Shown here piece after piece: positions 28,217-37,147 of a stretch of 64,000 nt of DNA. The number at the start of each line of letters is the position of its first letter. The stretch's first letter is position 1. The position numbers and the translations under genes are program-made. Under the pieces are notes generated by a model, which did no database searches, had not been told where the DNA came from, and worked only from the letters and a program-made list of their open reading frames with translations. Location of the stretch: the NCBI RefSeq assembly GCF_006351925.1, contig NZ_CP040924.1, forward strand, positions 2,720,001-2,784,000, written 5' to 3'. The DNA comes from Clostridium thermarum. Its GTDB lineage: Bacteria; Bacillota; Clostridia; Clostridiales; Clostridiaceae.

Positions 28217-29821
28217 TTAGATATCATTCTTTTTATATTCAGCTGGAGTACAATTAAAGTGTTTTTTAAAAATTCTGCTAAAATATGCAGTTTCCTTATA
28301 GCCAAGAGCCTCACTTACTTCATAGACCCTGTAGTCATGCTTTCTCAGTAAAATCTTCGCTCTTTCCATCTTTGCCCTAGTTACATACTCTAAAAAGTTT
28401 TCTCCGGTTTGCTGCTTAAATATAGAGCAAAAGTAATTTTTGCTGATATTAAGATTTTCGGATATGGATGACAAGGTTATATCTTCTTCTATATGATTCA
28501 AAACATACTCACAGGCTCTTTGAACTATGTTATCATTTCTGTTTAAATTGTATTCTTTTATGACACTCACTAATGAGGTTATATTATCTGTCAGTTTCTT
28601 TTCAACTTCACTCAAAGTTTGGATACCCAAGAAGCCAATATTCATTATCTTACTTAAATCATATACATCTTTTAAAAAACTGTATTTCTTAAGTACATTA
28701 TTGTACACATTGCTTACCAATTGAGTGAAGGCTAGATTAATTTTGAATGCATCGAGACTTGATATCTCAATAATCTGCTTTATTAGTTCTTTAAGAGCTG
28801 TCAAAGTTTCACTTTCTTTTCCAAGGATGATTGCTGTTATCAATACGTTCTCCTTTTCAATAGGATATATGAAATTCTCCTGTTTTAACTGTGCCAATTC
28901 ACTTATATGAATGAGCTTGTTTGTACCAATCACATATTTATACTTCAATGCTTCCTTAGCATTCAAATAGCTCTTATGCATAGAGTATAGCTGGTTATAT
29001 GGATTTCCCACAGCTATATTGAGTTCAGTGCCTAATTCCTCATTGCTTGCTTTAAGAATTTTATTTAAAACAGCGACAAAGTCATCATTAAAAACAGAAA
29101 TATCAATTTCTTTATCAGTTTGAACTATAATAAATTTTTTTCCCAAATCTTCGTCCAATATGGAATAGTTGTCTATCTTACTTTTATACAATTCATCTTC
29201 TATCAAATGACTAACTGACTTTTCCAATTCATCTCTTAAGTGGTTATCAATCAATAACTGGCTGTTTGTTACAATATCATTAATCTCAACGATGGCCACC
29301 TGGATTTTGCCTTTAATCAAAGGAAGATTGTATTGTGAAATGTACTCATCCATCATAATGAGGTTTTTGCCTCTTAAAAGGTCATAGAGTATTTTTTCCC
29401 TTGATATTAACTTATTCATATTCAGTTCATGATATTCTTTATCTTTTTCTGACAGCTTTTTGAAGGCATTCACCAGAGTACTCTTCAATTTTGAAGCATC
29501 CAGCGGTTTTAAAATATAGTCAAAGGCCCCTAACCTAAGTCCCTGCTGGGCATACGAAAAATCATCATAGCCGCTTAGGAGCAGGACTTCAACTTTTAAT
29601 CCCCTTTCTCTTATCTCTCTTAATAGATCAATGCCGCTAAGCTTAGGCATTCTAATATCTGTCACAATAAAATCCACCTGATGCTCATTTAACTTACCTA
29701 GAGCATCTTCCCCATCTCGTGCTTCGCATACAATCCTAAAGCCATACTCCTCCCAATTGACGATCTTTTTTAATCCCATTCGAATGATAGGCTCATCATC
29801 AACAATCATCACTGAGTACAC
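28217..29821 (-). CDS. YesN-type response regulator with AraC DNA-binding domain
   Basis: 534 residues. The receiver at 1-120 has the acidic pair in MIVDDEP, phospho-acceptor Asp in FIVTDIRMPKLSG and Lys in YILKPLD. A central region of about 300 residues of the YesN type follows. The C-terminal AraC double HTH (about 430-534) reads ITLSSISENLNISKNYFCSIFKQ and YRVYEVSEALGYKETAYFSRIFKK. It pairs with the histidine kinase 45 bp upstream. Targets are likely the sugar-import and glucanase genes around it. Confidence 0.95.
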   Translation of the reverse strand: MYSVMIVDDEPIIRMGLKKIVNWEEYGFRIVCEARDGEDALGKLNEHQVDFIVTDIRMPKLSGIDLLREIRERGLKVEVLLLSGYDDFSYAQQGLRLGAFDYILKPLDASKLKSTLVNAFKKLSEKDKEYHELNMNKLISREKILYDLLRGKNLIMMDEYISQYNLPLIKGKIQVAIVEINDIVTNSQLLIDNHLRDELEKSVSHLIEDELYKSKIDNYSILDEDLGKKFIIVQTDKEIDISVFNDDFVAVLNKILKASNEELGTELNIAVGNPYNQLYSMHKSYLNAKEALKYKYVIGTNKLIHISELAQLKQENFIYPIEKENVLITAIILGKESETLTALKELIKQIIEISSLDAFKINLAFTQLVSNVYNNVLKKYSFLKDVYDLSKIMNIGFLGIQTLSEVEKKLTDNITSLVSVIKEYNLNRNDNIVQRACEYVLNHIEEDITLSSISENLNISKNYFCSIFKQQTGENFLEYVTRAKMERAKILLRKHDYRVYEVSEALGYKETAYFSRIFKKHFNCTPAEYKKNDI

Positions 29822-29866
29822 ATTTATCCCCCCTAAATCCGTTGCTAAGTCTTTGATTTGTTTGTA

Positions 29867-31702
29867 CTAATTGTCCTGTTTAGGCAATTTCATTATTATC
29901 TTTGTGTAAGCTCCTATCTTTGATTCAACTGTAATACCATACTTATCGCCATAGAACAGCTTAATTCTTTCATTCACATTTTTTAGTCCAAGCCCATAGC
30001 TTGTACTCATATTACCATATATATGATCTTGCAATTTTTTCACATCTTCATCATCCATGCCTCTTCCATCATCTTCAACGGATAAGTATATAGAAGTGTC
30101 ATCACAATCTATAGATATCACAACATTTCCATCCCCATCCCTCAACTTTTCTGATATTCCATGTTTAACTGCATTTTCTACCAAAGGTTGAATTGTTAGC
30201 TTCAAAATTAATTTATCTAAAAATGTACTATCTATATCTACTTTTAGATTAATTCTATAGTCATATCTCAGGGTCATTAAGGCTACATAGTTTTTAATGT
30301 GGTTAAGTTCCTCTTTAAGAGGTACAAACTCATTGTTCCATTTCATGTTGTATCTCATCATATCCCCTAAGGATGCTAAGCAATCCGATACCATAAAGTT
30401 TTCCTCAACTACTGCCATCATTCTAATATTTTCAAGGGTGTTATAGAGGAAATGTGCATCTATCTGGGTTTTTAAAGCTCTTAGCTCTGCTTCCTTGGTC
30501 ATAACTTCCTTGTTTATGCTTTCTTTGATCAATGTGTCAATGGTCTTCATCATCTGCCTCAGGTTATGGGCCAGCACCCCTATCTCGTCAGTGCCGTATA
30601 CCGGTATTGCAGGCATTAAGTCACCGGTTCTCACTTGCTTAACAGCTTTCAATATAATATAGAATCTTCTTAATAATGCTTTGGTAGCAAAATATATGAT
30701 TATTGAAAGAAGAATTAAGCAGAGTACAGCTACAAAAATCAATACACTCATTGATTCTGTTATACTCTGTGTAATGCTCCCTACGGGAATTATACTTACT
30801 AGATAATTATCCACCATTGGTGCTTCTTTAAAAAGTACAACATATTCTTCTCCATCTTGACTGTATGTTGTTTCACCTCTTCCACCAGTCAGTTTGCCTT
30901 TAAGAAACTCCTTAAACCTAACTATATCGAACCCATAATCATTGATTACGGTGTTTTTTTCATTTGTTTTTATAGTAAGGTCATTTTTATTAATCAAATA
31001 CATCTGTCTTTTACTCAATTTTTCTTCTTTGTACATATTAGGAAAGAAATCTTCAGCCTTCATGGTTACTCTTATAACCCCAATACTGCTCCCCGAATAC
31101 TTCATAACCTTATTTAATGATACAATTAAATCACTGTTTTGTTCATGAAACATTGTCTCAGTCTTAATGTCATCATCGTAGTGATTAATATTCCAATATT
31201 CAGCCCCATCTTTACTCAAAACTTCTTTATACCAATTGTTATGAGCCACTCTTTTTTCCGCATAAATAATTGGCCAGAACTCATTGATGTTTGAATTTCT
31301 TGAAAATATGTTTATTTGCTTAATAGCCGGGTTATTATTCTGCAATCCTATCAGTTGTTTATATTTTTCATCGCTGAAACTTATAAGATATCTTACATCC
31401 TTATCTTCTTCAAAGGCAATAAAATCCAGCAGTTTCTTATCACGATCAACGGTGCTGACTATATTCCTCATTATGTACATATTTTTTTCAATGGCATCAG
31501 ACTCAACATTGATTTCGTAATTTAGTTCTGCTATAGCATCCTTTCGTGCATTAGAAGAAAGTGACTGATAAGCATATATATAAAATACAACTATTGGTAT
31601 AGCAATTATTGGAATATAAACTGCCATGGATTTTTTCATCAAACTTCTATCCGCAAGTATTTTGCTTATCTTTTCTATAAACATTCCTACGATTCTTTTC
31701 AT
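29867..31702 (-). CDS. YesM-type sensor histidine kinase
   Basis: 611 residues. TM1 at about 27-48, extracellular Cache-like sensor about 50-295, TM2 about 300-325, HAMP to about 380. The His_kinase motif is ALKTQIDAHFLYNTLENIR with the phospho-acceptor His. The ATP-binding part has IQPLVENAVKHGI and DDGRGMD, then GLGLKNVNERIKLFYG. It phosphorylates the downstream YesN-type regulator. Located 24 bp after a binding-lipoprotein gene. Confidence 0.95.
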   Translation of the reverse strand: MKRIVGMFIEKISKILADRSLMKKSMAVYIPIIAIPIVVFYIYAYQSLSSNARKDAIAELNYEINVESDAIEKNMYIMRNIVSTVDRDKKLLDFIAFEEDKDVRYLISFSDEKYKQLIGLQNNNPAIKQINIFSRNSNINEFWPIIYAEKRVAHNNWYKEVLSKDGAEYWNINHYDDDIKTETMFHEQNSDLIVSLNKVMKYSGSSIGVIRVTMKAEDFFPNMYKEEKLSKRQMYLINKNDLTIKTNEKNTVINDYGFDIVRFKEFLKGKLTGGRGETTYSQDGEEYVVLFKEAPMVDNYLVSIIPVGSITQSITESMSVLIFVAVLCLILLSIIIYFATKALLRRFYIILKAVKQVRTGDLMPAIPVYGTDEIGVLAHNLRQMMKTIDTLIKESINKEVMTKEAELRALKTQIDAHFLYNTLENIRMMAVVEENFMVSDCLASLGDMMRYNMKWNNEFVPLKEELNHIKNYVALMTLRYDYRINLKVDIDSTFLDKLILKLTIQPLVENAVKHGISEKLRDGDGNVVISIDCDDTSIYLSVEDDGRGMDDEDVKKLQDHIYGNMSTSYGLGLKNVNERIKLFYGDKYGITVESKIGAYTKIIMKLPKQDN

Positions 31703-31725
31703 TTAACCAGCTCCCGGTCTAATCA

Positions 31726-33363
31726 CTATTTAATGCCTAGTTTTTTTTTGTTTTCTTCAAACTTTCTTTGCTTATATTGAATTACCTTTTCATTGCCATG
31801 ATTCTCTGCATATTCTTCATATTGGTTAAATATTTTGTCAAATTCCTCATCGTCTTTTGCAAGGAGTAGCAGCTTTAATGTCTCCTGCCACTTTGTATTT
31901 ACTTTTGAAAATATAATAGCTTCCTCTGATTCTCCATACGGATTTGTTTGATCATACACTGAAAAATTATACGTCTTTCCTTTTGGCCAATCCTGTAATA
32001 CTTTTAAAGCTTCAGGCTTAGGCACTGCCCACTTCTGAATATAATTAGTATCCATCAGCATCCAATAAGTCTCTCCTGCCCCGTATTTATTATCAAAAGC
32101 TATCTTGTCTCTTTCTAATAGCTGTTGAACTTCCGGAACAAATTGCTCCTTACCATCAATAATATCCCAAGTTGCCCCTTGTTTTCCTAAATATAAGTCC
32201 TTATTTCCCTCTTCACTGATCAAATAGCTTAAAAACTTAATAGCTCTTTCCGGATCCTTGCAATTTTTCGAAATTAAAGTTACAGTCCAGCCAGAAATGC
32301 TATCCCCTGCCAAAGTAGGCTGGTCAAGATTAGAATTGGCCGGTCCATCAACAGGAATATAAATTTTATTTTTGTCCTTAGCATATAGGGCTAACTGCTG
32401 AACCTCTAAATCGGATCTCTGATAGATCATGGCAAAATATCTGCCTTTAATTATATTTTCCTCAATTTGAGCTCTACTTTCATAAAAGATATTTTCTGCT
32501 AAAAGTCCTAGTTCATTGGCCTTTCTTAAGGTTTTTAGCCATCTAATAAGTTCTGGGTCAGTATACCTATCATATAACTTTCCATCCTTCTCATAGGGTA
32601 CAGCTAAGAAATTTGGCAAAATACTATCAATGGACAGGTTTCCACTCTTAGTAAATTCATGCATTCCCAAAGGAATCAGGGACTCTTCGCCTACCATAGG
32701 AAATCTATTTTTTGCTTCTTCCAGGGCCTTCAGAAATCCTTCAGGTGTCCTCATGTCAGGCTTTCCTAAGGTCTCATATATATCCTTCCGTACTAAGAAG
32801 GTTTGATTGGATGGTTTTCTGTCCTCTTTATAGTTCTCATAATCTTCTATTGGCAGGGAATAATTAGGATAACAATAAACATGTCCATCACTTTGTCTAT
32901 ACCATTCAAGCTTTTGCATATCTGCTACCTTAAAAAAGTATGGGTCATACAGCTCGGACAATTCATCAAGCGACAATGCCAATCCGCTCTTTATTATGTT
33001 TTTATAACCGTCATCCCATGCACTCAAGGTTATGAAATCAGGAAGCCTGCCTTTATCTAGCATAGTCCTTAAGTTCTCTGCTTCATCCCCCTTTGGTGTC
33101 ATAAAATTTATGCTTACCCCTGTCTTCTCTGTAACATATTTAGATACTTCATTATTTCCCCATGCAGTTGTAAACCATGAATAATTTATGTACCAATCAA
33201 AGGTAATAGGCGATGTATCATCTTGCCAGCTTGATTTATTTTTTTCCTTGCCCATATCAGTTTCCTTCACAAAATTTTTGTCATAACTGCAGGAAAGTAG
33301 GACCAAAGTTATGACACTTAAGAATGCAGTTTTCTTTAAAATTCCTTTTGCCTGAGTCTTCAT
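31726..33363 (-). CDS. Solute-binding lipoprotein (YtcQ/LplA-like) linked to YesM/YesN
   Basis: 545 residues with a lipoprotein signal ending in LVLLSCSYD. The mature region matches long family-1 binding proteins of the YtcQ/LplA type: KYVTEKTGVSINF, RMPDFITLSAWD-like RLPDFITLSAWDDGYK, and ISEEGNKDLYLGKQGATWD. No permease genes sit beside it; it is first in a three-gene set with the kinase and regulator. A sensor-accessory role (three-component system) is inferred. Alternatively it feeds a permease pair encoded elsewhere. Confidence 0.9.
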   Translation of the reverse strand: MKTQAKGILKKTAFLSVITLVLLSCSYDKNFVKETDMGKEKNKSSWQDDTSPITFDWYINYSWFTTAWGNNEVSKYVTEKTGVSINFMTPKGDEAENLRTMLDKGRLPDFITLSAWDDGYKNIIKSGLALSLDELSELYDPYFFKVADMQKLEWYRQSDGHVYCYPNYSLPIEDYENYKEDRKPSNQTFLVRKDIYETLGKPDMRTPEGFLKALEEAKNRFPMVGEESLIPLGMHEFTKSGNLSIDSILPNFLAVPYEKDGKLYDRYTDPELIRWLKTLRKANELGLLAENIFYESRAQIEENIIKGRYFAMIYQRSDLEVQQLALYAKDKNKIYIPVDGPANSNLDQPTLAGDSISGWTVTLISKNCKDPERAIKFLSYLISEEGNKDLYLGKQGATWDIIDGKEQFVPEVQQLLERDKIAFDNKYGAGETYWMLMDTNYIQKWAVPKPEALKVLQDWPKGKTYNFSVYDQTNPYGESEEAIIFSKVNTKWQETLKLLLLAKDDEEFDKIFNQYEEYAENHGNEKVIQYKQRKFEENKKKLGIK

Positions 33364-33577
33364 AATTATTGACCCCTTTCTTAACCAGAACTTGTGCTTT
33401 CATGGATGCTAATTTTCTATGGTGATGAGAAAGACTGCTGATTACGTTTTCACAATGAGTATCTATTGCTTTGTTATATATGATTGTATGGCATAATAAA
33501 AACTATAATCATTTAACTCCACCGTTAAAATTATTATAACGAAAGCTAAAGCACAATTCAATGTAAGGAAAACACGC

Positions 33578-33615
33578 ATAGGGAATTGAAATCCCACATG
33601 TCTTCAATTCCCTAT
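33578..33615 (-). terminator. Rho-independent terminator
   Basis: Arms ATAGGGAATTGAA (33578-33590) and TTCAATTCCCTAT (33603-33615), just after the GH3 stop. The T-tract is weak. Confidence 0.7.
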
Positions 33616-33623
33616 CTCTACTC

Positions 33624-35465
33624 CTAATATTTAAGGCCATAGCCTATAGGAAATAATATATTTTCCTCTTTTATAGGCAGATTATGGCTGTTTTTGGGCC
33701 ATGTTACCGGAAGGGTACCCTTAAAGTTATAATCACCATAAAGTACCTCTGCTAGAGCTTCCCCTTCAGTTCCGGGGAGCCATGCTTCAACAAATGCGTT
33801 CCAATCCTTTAAGTATTCAGTTACTATTCTCGGTCTACCGGATACCATGATAGTCACTATAGGTTTATTTAGCTTTTTCGCCTCTTCCAAAGCCTCTATG
33901 TTTCCTTTCAAGGCCATTCCATTGTCCAGGCCCAAGCTACCATCATCACCTTGACCTTCTGCATAGCTTTCTTCACCTATTACTACCACAGCAACATCAG
34001 CGTCCTTTGCCTTTTCTATATCCGTTATTATTGTTCCGCCATGCTTTTCAGCAATATTCTTAAAGCCCTTCAAGATAGTTGTTCCGGAGGTTTGTCTCAT
34101 ATTTCCCTGCCAGTCTATGGTCCATCCACCGCACTGCAGCCCCACACTATCAGCTGCAGGACCGGTAACATAGATTTTTTGGCTTTTCTTTAAGGGCAAT
34201 ACCCCATCATTTTTTAATAGCACAAGTGATTCTCTAACGGCTTCTTTAGCTACTTCTCTATGTTCCTTAGACCCAAAACCATTTCTAATTAGTTTTTCAT
34301 CACCAAGACCATTTTCAAATAGTCCTAAATCAAATTTTACAGTTAGAATCCTTGCAACAGCATCATCGATTCTTTCCATAGTAATTTTCCCGTTATTCAC
34401 GGCCTTCTTTAGTGCACTAACAGCATCTTTCCACTTGTTTGGCTCCATGAGCATATCTATACCAGCGTTTACTGCAATAACAACCTGTTCCTCAAATTCT
34501 GCATCGGGAATTTGATGTATTCCTTCCCAGTCAGTTATTACAAAACCTTTAAAGCCTAACTTTCCTTTTAATACTTCTGTAATCAGATATTTGTTACTAT
34601 GATTTTTAATACCGTTTACACTAGAAAATGAAACCATAATAGATTTTACGCCTGACTTAACAGCCTCATCATAGGGCGCAAGCTCTTCTTTGAACAGTTT
34701 ATCTTCATCAATTTCAACATTACCTTGGTCAATCTTGTAGCCGTTATCTCCGGTACCCCATTCTGTTGCACCGTCAGCAATATAATGTTTCGCCGTTGCT
34801 GCAACGTTATAAGTTTGAAGTTGATTAATATAGGCAGAAGAAAGGTTCTTCACAATATCTACCTTCTCACTATAGCCCTCGTAATATCTGCCCCATCTTA
34901 AATCCTTAGTAACAGCTACACAGGGAGCAAAATTGTAGGTTACACCCGTTGCAAGCATTTCTTCTGCTGTTACTGAGGCAATTTTCTTCATTAACTCCGT
35001 ATTATTAGCAGCTCCTAAGCCAATATTATGAGGAAAAATAACAGCATCTTTTACAAGATTGTGACCATGTACTGCATCCACACCATATATAATCGGTATT
35101 CCTAATCTTGTATTAGCCGCTCCCTGCTGATATTGCTTGATCATTTCAATCCAGCCTTTAGGGGAATTATCCTTTGGTGTTGATCCTCCACCGCTAAATA
35201 CGGAGCCAATATAATACTTTCTTACCTCTTCCGGTGTTATGTTTACTCTCTCAGCCTGAACCATTTGTCCTATCTTCTCATCTACATTCATCTTGCTCAA
35301 TAAGTCTTTAACTCTATCTTCTGTTGAATATGTATTATCTTTATAAATTTGATTTTCTTCTACAGATGTATTAACAGTTTTCTTATCACTTCCTCCACAA
35401 CCTGTAGTTAAAACAAGAAAAACACACAGCAATAAACTTAATATATCCCTTTTGTACCCCTTCAT
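33624..35465 (-). CDS. GH3 beta-glucosidase/exo-beta-glucanase lipoprotein
   Basis: 613 residues with lipoprotein signal VLTTGCGGSD. The GH3 N-domain (about 55-380) has GIPIIYGVDAVHGHN, FAPCVAVTKDLRWGRYYEGYSE, and nucleophile Asp in GFVITDWEGI. The C-domain (about 410-613) has ESLVLLKNDGVLPL and ends GTLPVTWPK with a final GYGL. The layout resembles barley ExoI-like broad beta-glucan exohydrolases. Being tethered outside the membrane, it would trim beta-1,3/1,4-oligosaccharides before uptake. It is divergent from the GH5 gene. Confidence 0.93.
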   Translation of the reverse strand: MKGYKRDILSLLLCVFLVLTTGCGGSDKKTVNTSVEENQIYKDNTYSTEDRVKDLLSKMNVDEKIGQMVQAERVNITPEEVRKYYIGSVFSGGGSTPKDNSPKGWIEMIKQYQQGAANTRLGIPIIYGVDAVHGHNLVKDAVIFPHNIGLGAANNTELMKKIASVTAEEMLATGVTYNFAPCVAVTKDLRWGRYYEGYSEKVDIVKNLSSAYINQLQTYNVAATAKHYIADGATEWGTGDNGYKIDQGNVEIDEDKLFKEELAPYDEAVKSGVKSIMVSFSSVNGIKNHSNKYLITEVLKGKLGFKGFVITDWEGIHQIPDAEFEEQVVIAVNAGIDMLMEPNKWKDAVSALKKAVNNGKITMERIDDAVARILTVKFDLGLFENGLGDEKLIRNGFGSKEHREVAKEAVRESLVLLKNDGVLPLKKSQKIYVTGPAADSVGLQCGGWTIDWQGNMRQTSGTTILKGFKNIAEKHGGTIITDIEKAKDADVAVVVIGEESYAEGQGDDGSLGLDNGMALKGNIEALEEAKKLNKPIVTIMVSGRPRIVTEYLKDWNAFVEAWLPGTEGEALAEVLYGDYNFKGTLPVTWPKNSHNLPIKEENILFPIGYGLKY

Positions 35466-35756
35466 TCCTTAATCACCCGTTTCTACATTATCTTCATAAT
35501 TTTACTACATAATTGTAATTAATATTACTATAAAATCTTCCGATTTTATGGTAATATTTTCAGTTTATATAGATCATACGTTAAACTTTATCTCCTGTGC
35601 ACTTCAAAACAATAACTGTGTCTACTTTTCTAAGTTGTATATCTAAAAATATAAAATACTGAATTTTTATTTATATAATCGTAATTTTGTAAACTATTTT
35701 TTAGTCCCCTAAAATGTATAATGAAATTATTATGTGTTTGCATGGAGGGAAAGTTA

Positions 35757-36902
35757 ATGAAGAAAAAAATAGTTTTTGCCTCGGTAGTCCTAGCTTTAGC
35801 CTGTGCCGGATTTGTTCTTTACACAAGATACAATTCTAAGTTACCAAAGGAAGGTTTCTTGGCAACTGACGGTAATAAAATTATTGATAGCTCAGGAAAT
35901 GAGGTTCACCTATCAGGAATCAACTGGTTCGGCTTTGAGGAATACACAAATGCTCCCAGAGGTCTTGAGCGTAGAAATATGATAGAAATCATTGATCAGA
36001 TAAAGGCCCTAGGATATAACACCATCAGACTTCCTTTTTCCAATGATATATTTCAGGAAGGCCGTATAGCCGGCAGCGTAAATGATGAACTAAATCCTGA
36101 AATTAAAGGATTAAAACCTCTTCAGATAATGGATAAACTTATTGAAGAATGTGGCAAGCGGGATATAAAAATAATTTTAGATAGGCATAGACCGACAGCT
36201 TCCGGTCAATCGGAATTGTGGTATAATAATAAGATTTCTGAGGAAAAGTGGATTGAGGATTGGGTAATACTAGCGCAGAGATATAAAGATAATCCTGCTG
36301 TAATTGGAGCTGATTTACACAATGAACCTCATGGTGCAGCTACATGGGGAACAGGAGACCCAAATACAGATTGGAAAATGGCTGCCGAGAAATGTGGTAA
36401 TGCTATTTTAGAAGTTAATCCAAATTGGCTGATCATTGTGGAAGGAATTGAAAGTTATAATGGAGATTATAACTGGTGGGGAAGTAATCTAATAGGCGCC
36501 GCTGAGCACCCTATAAAACTCAAGGTAAAGAACAGACTGGTCTATTCAGTTCATGAATATTCTACCTCAGTTCATGATCAAAGCTATTTTCATGATAGTG
36601 ACTTCCCAAATAATATGACTAAAAAATGGGACAAGTATTGGGGATATATACATAAAGAAAATATAGCTCCAGTTTTATTGGGAGAGTTCGGAGGAAGAAA
36701 GATAGCTGAATCCGAAGAGATTGAAGGCATATGGTTCTTTGAGTTATCAAAATATATTAAAGCCAATAAGCTTAACTGGACTTTCTGGTGCCTGAATCCG
36801 GAGTCTCATGATACCGGTGGCATATTAAAAAGTGATTGGATAAGTGTTGAAGATGAAAAGCAGAATCTTCTTACCCCATTGCAATATCCTTTTATAAAAT
36901 AG
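35757..36902 (+). CDS. GH5 endo-beta-glucanase, N-terminally anchored
   Basis: 381 residues from ATG 35757, chosen because GGAGGG lies eight bases upstream; an earlier in-frame ATG at 35721 has no site and overlaps a TATAAT at 35717-35722 that may be the promoter. One N-terminal hydrophobic helix (IVFASVVLALACAGFVLYT) acts as signal or anchor. The catalytic domain resembles GH5 subfamily 1: SGINWFGFE, ALGYNTIRLPFSND, acid/base Glu in DLHNEPHG, and nucleophile Glu in LLGEFGG. No carbohydrate-binding module. It cleaves internal beta-1,4 bonds in cellulose-like or mixed-linkage glucan. This is the only plus-strand enzyme of the locus. Confidence 0.93.
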   Translation: MKKKIVFASVVLALACAGFVLYTRYNSKLPKEGFLATDGNKIIDSSGNEVHLSGINWFGFEEYTNAPRGLERRNMIEIIDQIKALGYNTIRLPFSNDIFQEGRIAGSVNDELNPEIKGLKPLQIMDKLIEECGKRDIKIILDRHRPTASGQSELWYNNKISEEKWIEDWVILAQRYKDNPAVIGADLHNEPHGAATWGTGDPNTDWKMAAEKCGNAILEVNPNWLIIVEGIESYNGDYNWWGSNLIGAAEHPIKLKVKNRLVYSVHEYSTSVHDQSYFHDSDFPNNMTKKWDKYWGYIHKENIAPVLLGEFGGRKIAESEEIEGIWFFELSKYIKANKLNWTFWCLNPESHDTGGILKSDWISVEDEKQNLLTPLQYPFIK

Positions 36903-36935
36903 ATACCATCACAAAAGAGACTGGGGCACAAAATA

Positions 36936-36959
36936 AAAAAAGAGCGGCAGCTCTTTTTT
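36936..36959 (+). terminator. Rho-independent terminator
   Basis: AAAAAAGAGC, loop GGCA, GCTCTTTTTT. It is symmetrical, so it may act on both strands; it ends the GH5 gene. Confidence 0.88.
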
Positions 36960-36984
36960 ATATAAGGGAATGCTGCGCCTAAAA

Positions 36985-37012
36985 AGAAAATTGCGTCACA
37001 ACGTAATTTTCT
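36985..37012. repeat. Hairpin next to GAGTAATGA repeat
   Basis: AGAAAATTGCGT and ACGTAATTTTCT form a nearly perfect (11 of 12) hairpin directly beside the repeat at 37014-37085. Confidence 0.6.
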
Positions 37013-37013
37013 A

Positions 37014-37085
37014 AATGAGTAATGAGCAGTGAGTAATGAGTAATTTCATCCATGATTACTCATTACTCATCACTCATTACTAATT
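37014..37085. repeat. Inverted GAGTAATGA-type repeat cluster
   Basis: The left arm (about 37014-37044) holds three degenerate copies of GAGTAATGA; the right arm (about 37055-37085) holds the reverse complement with CATTACTCA copies. Together they form a long hairpin of about 30 bp arms. No gene is encoded. It resembles dispersed intergenic repeats of Clostridium genomes. Confidence 0.75.
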
Positions 37086-37147
37086 AAAAAAGTGCTTCGC
37101 AACTTCTTTCAAATAAGCAGAATGGCCCTATTACTTATTCTATTTAA

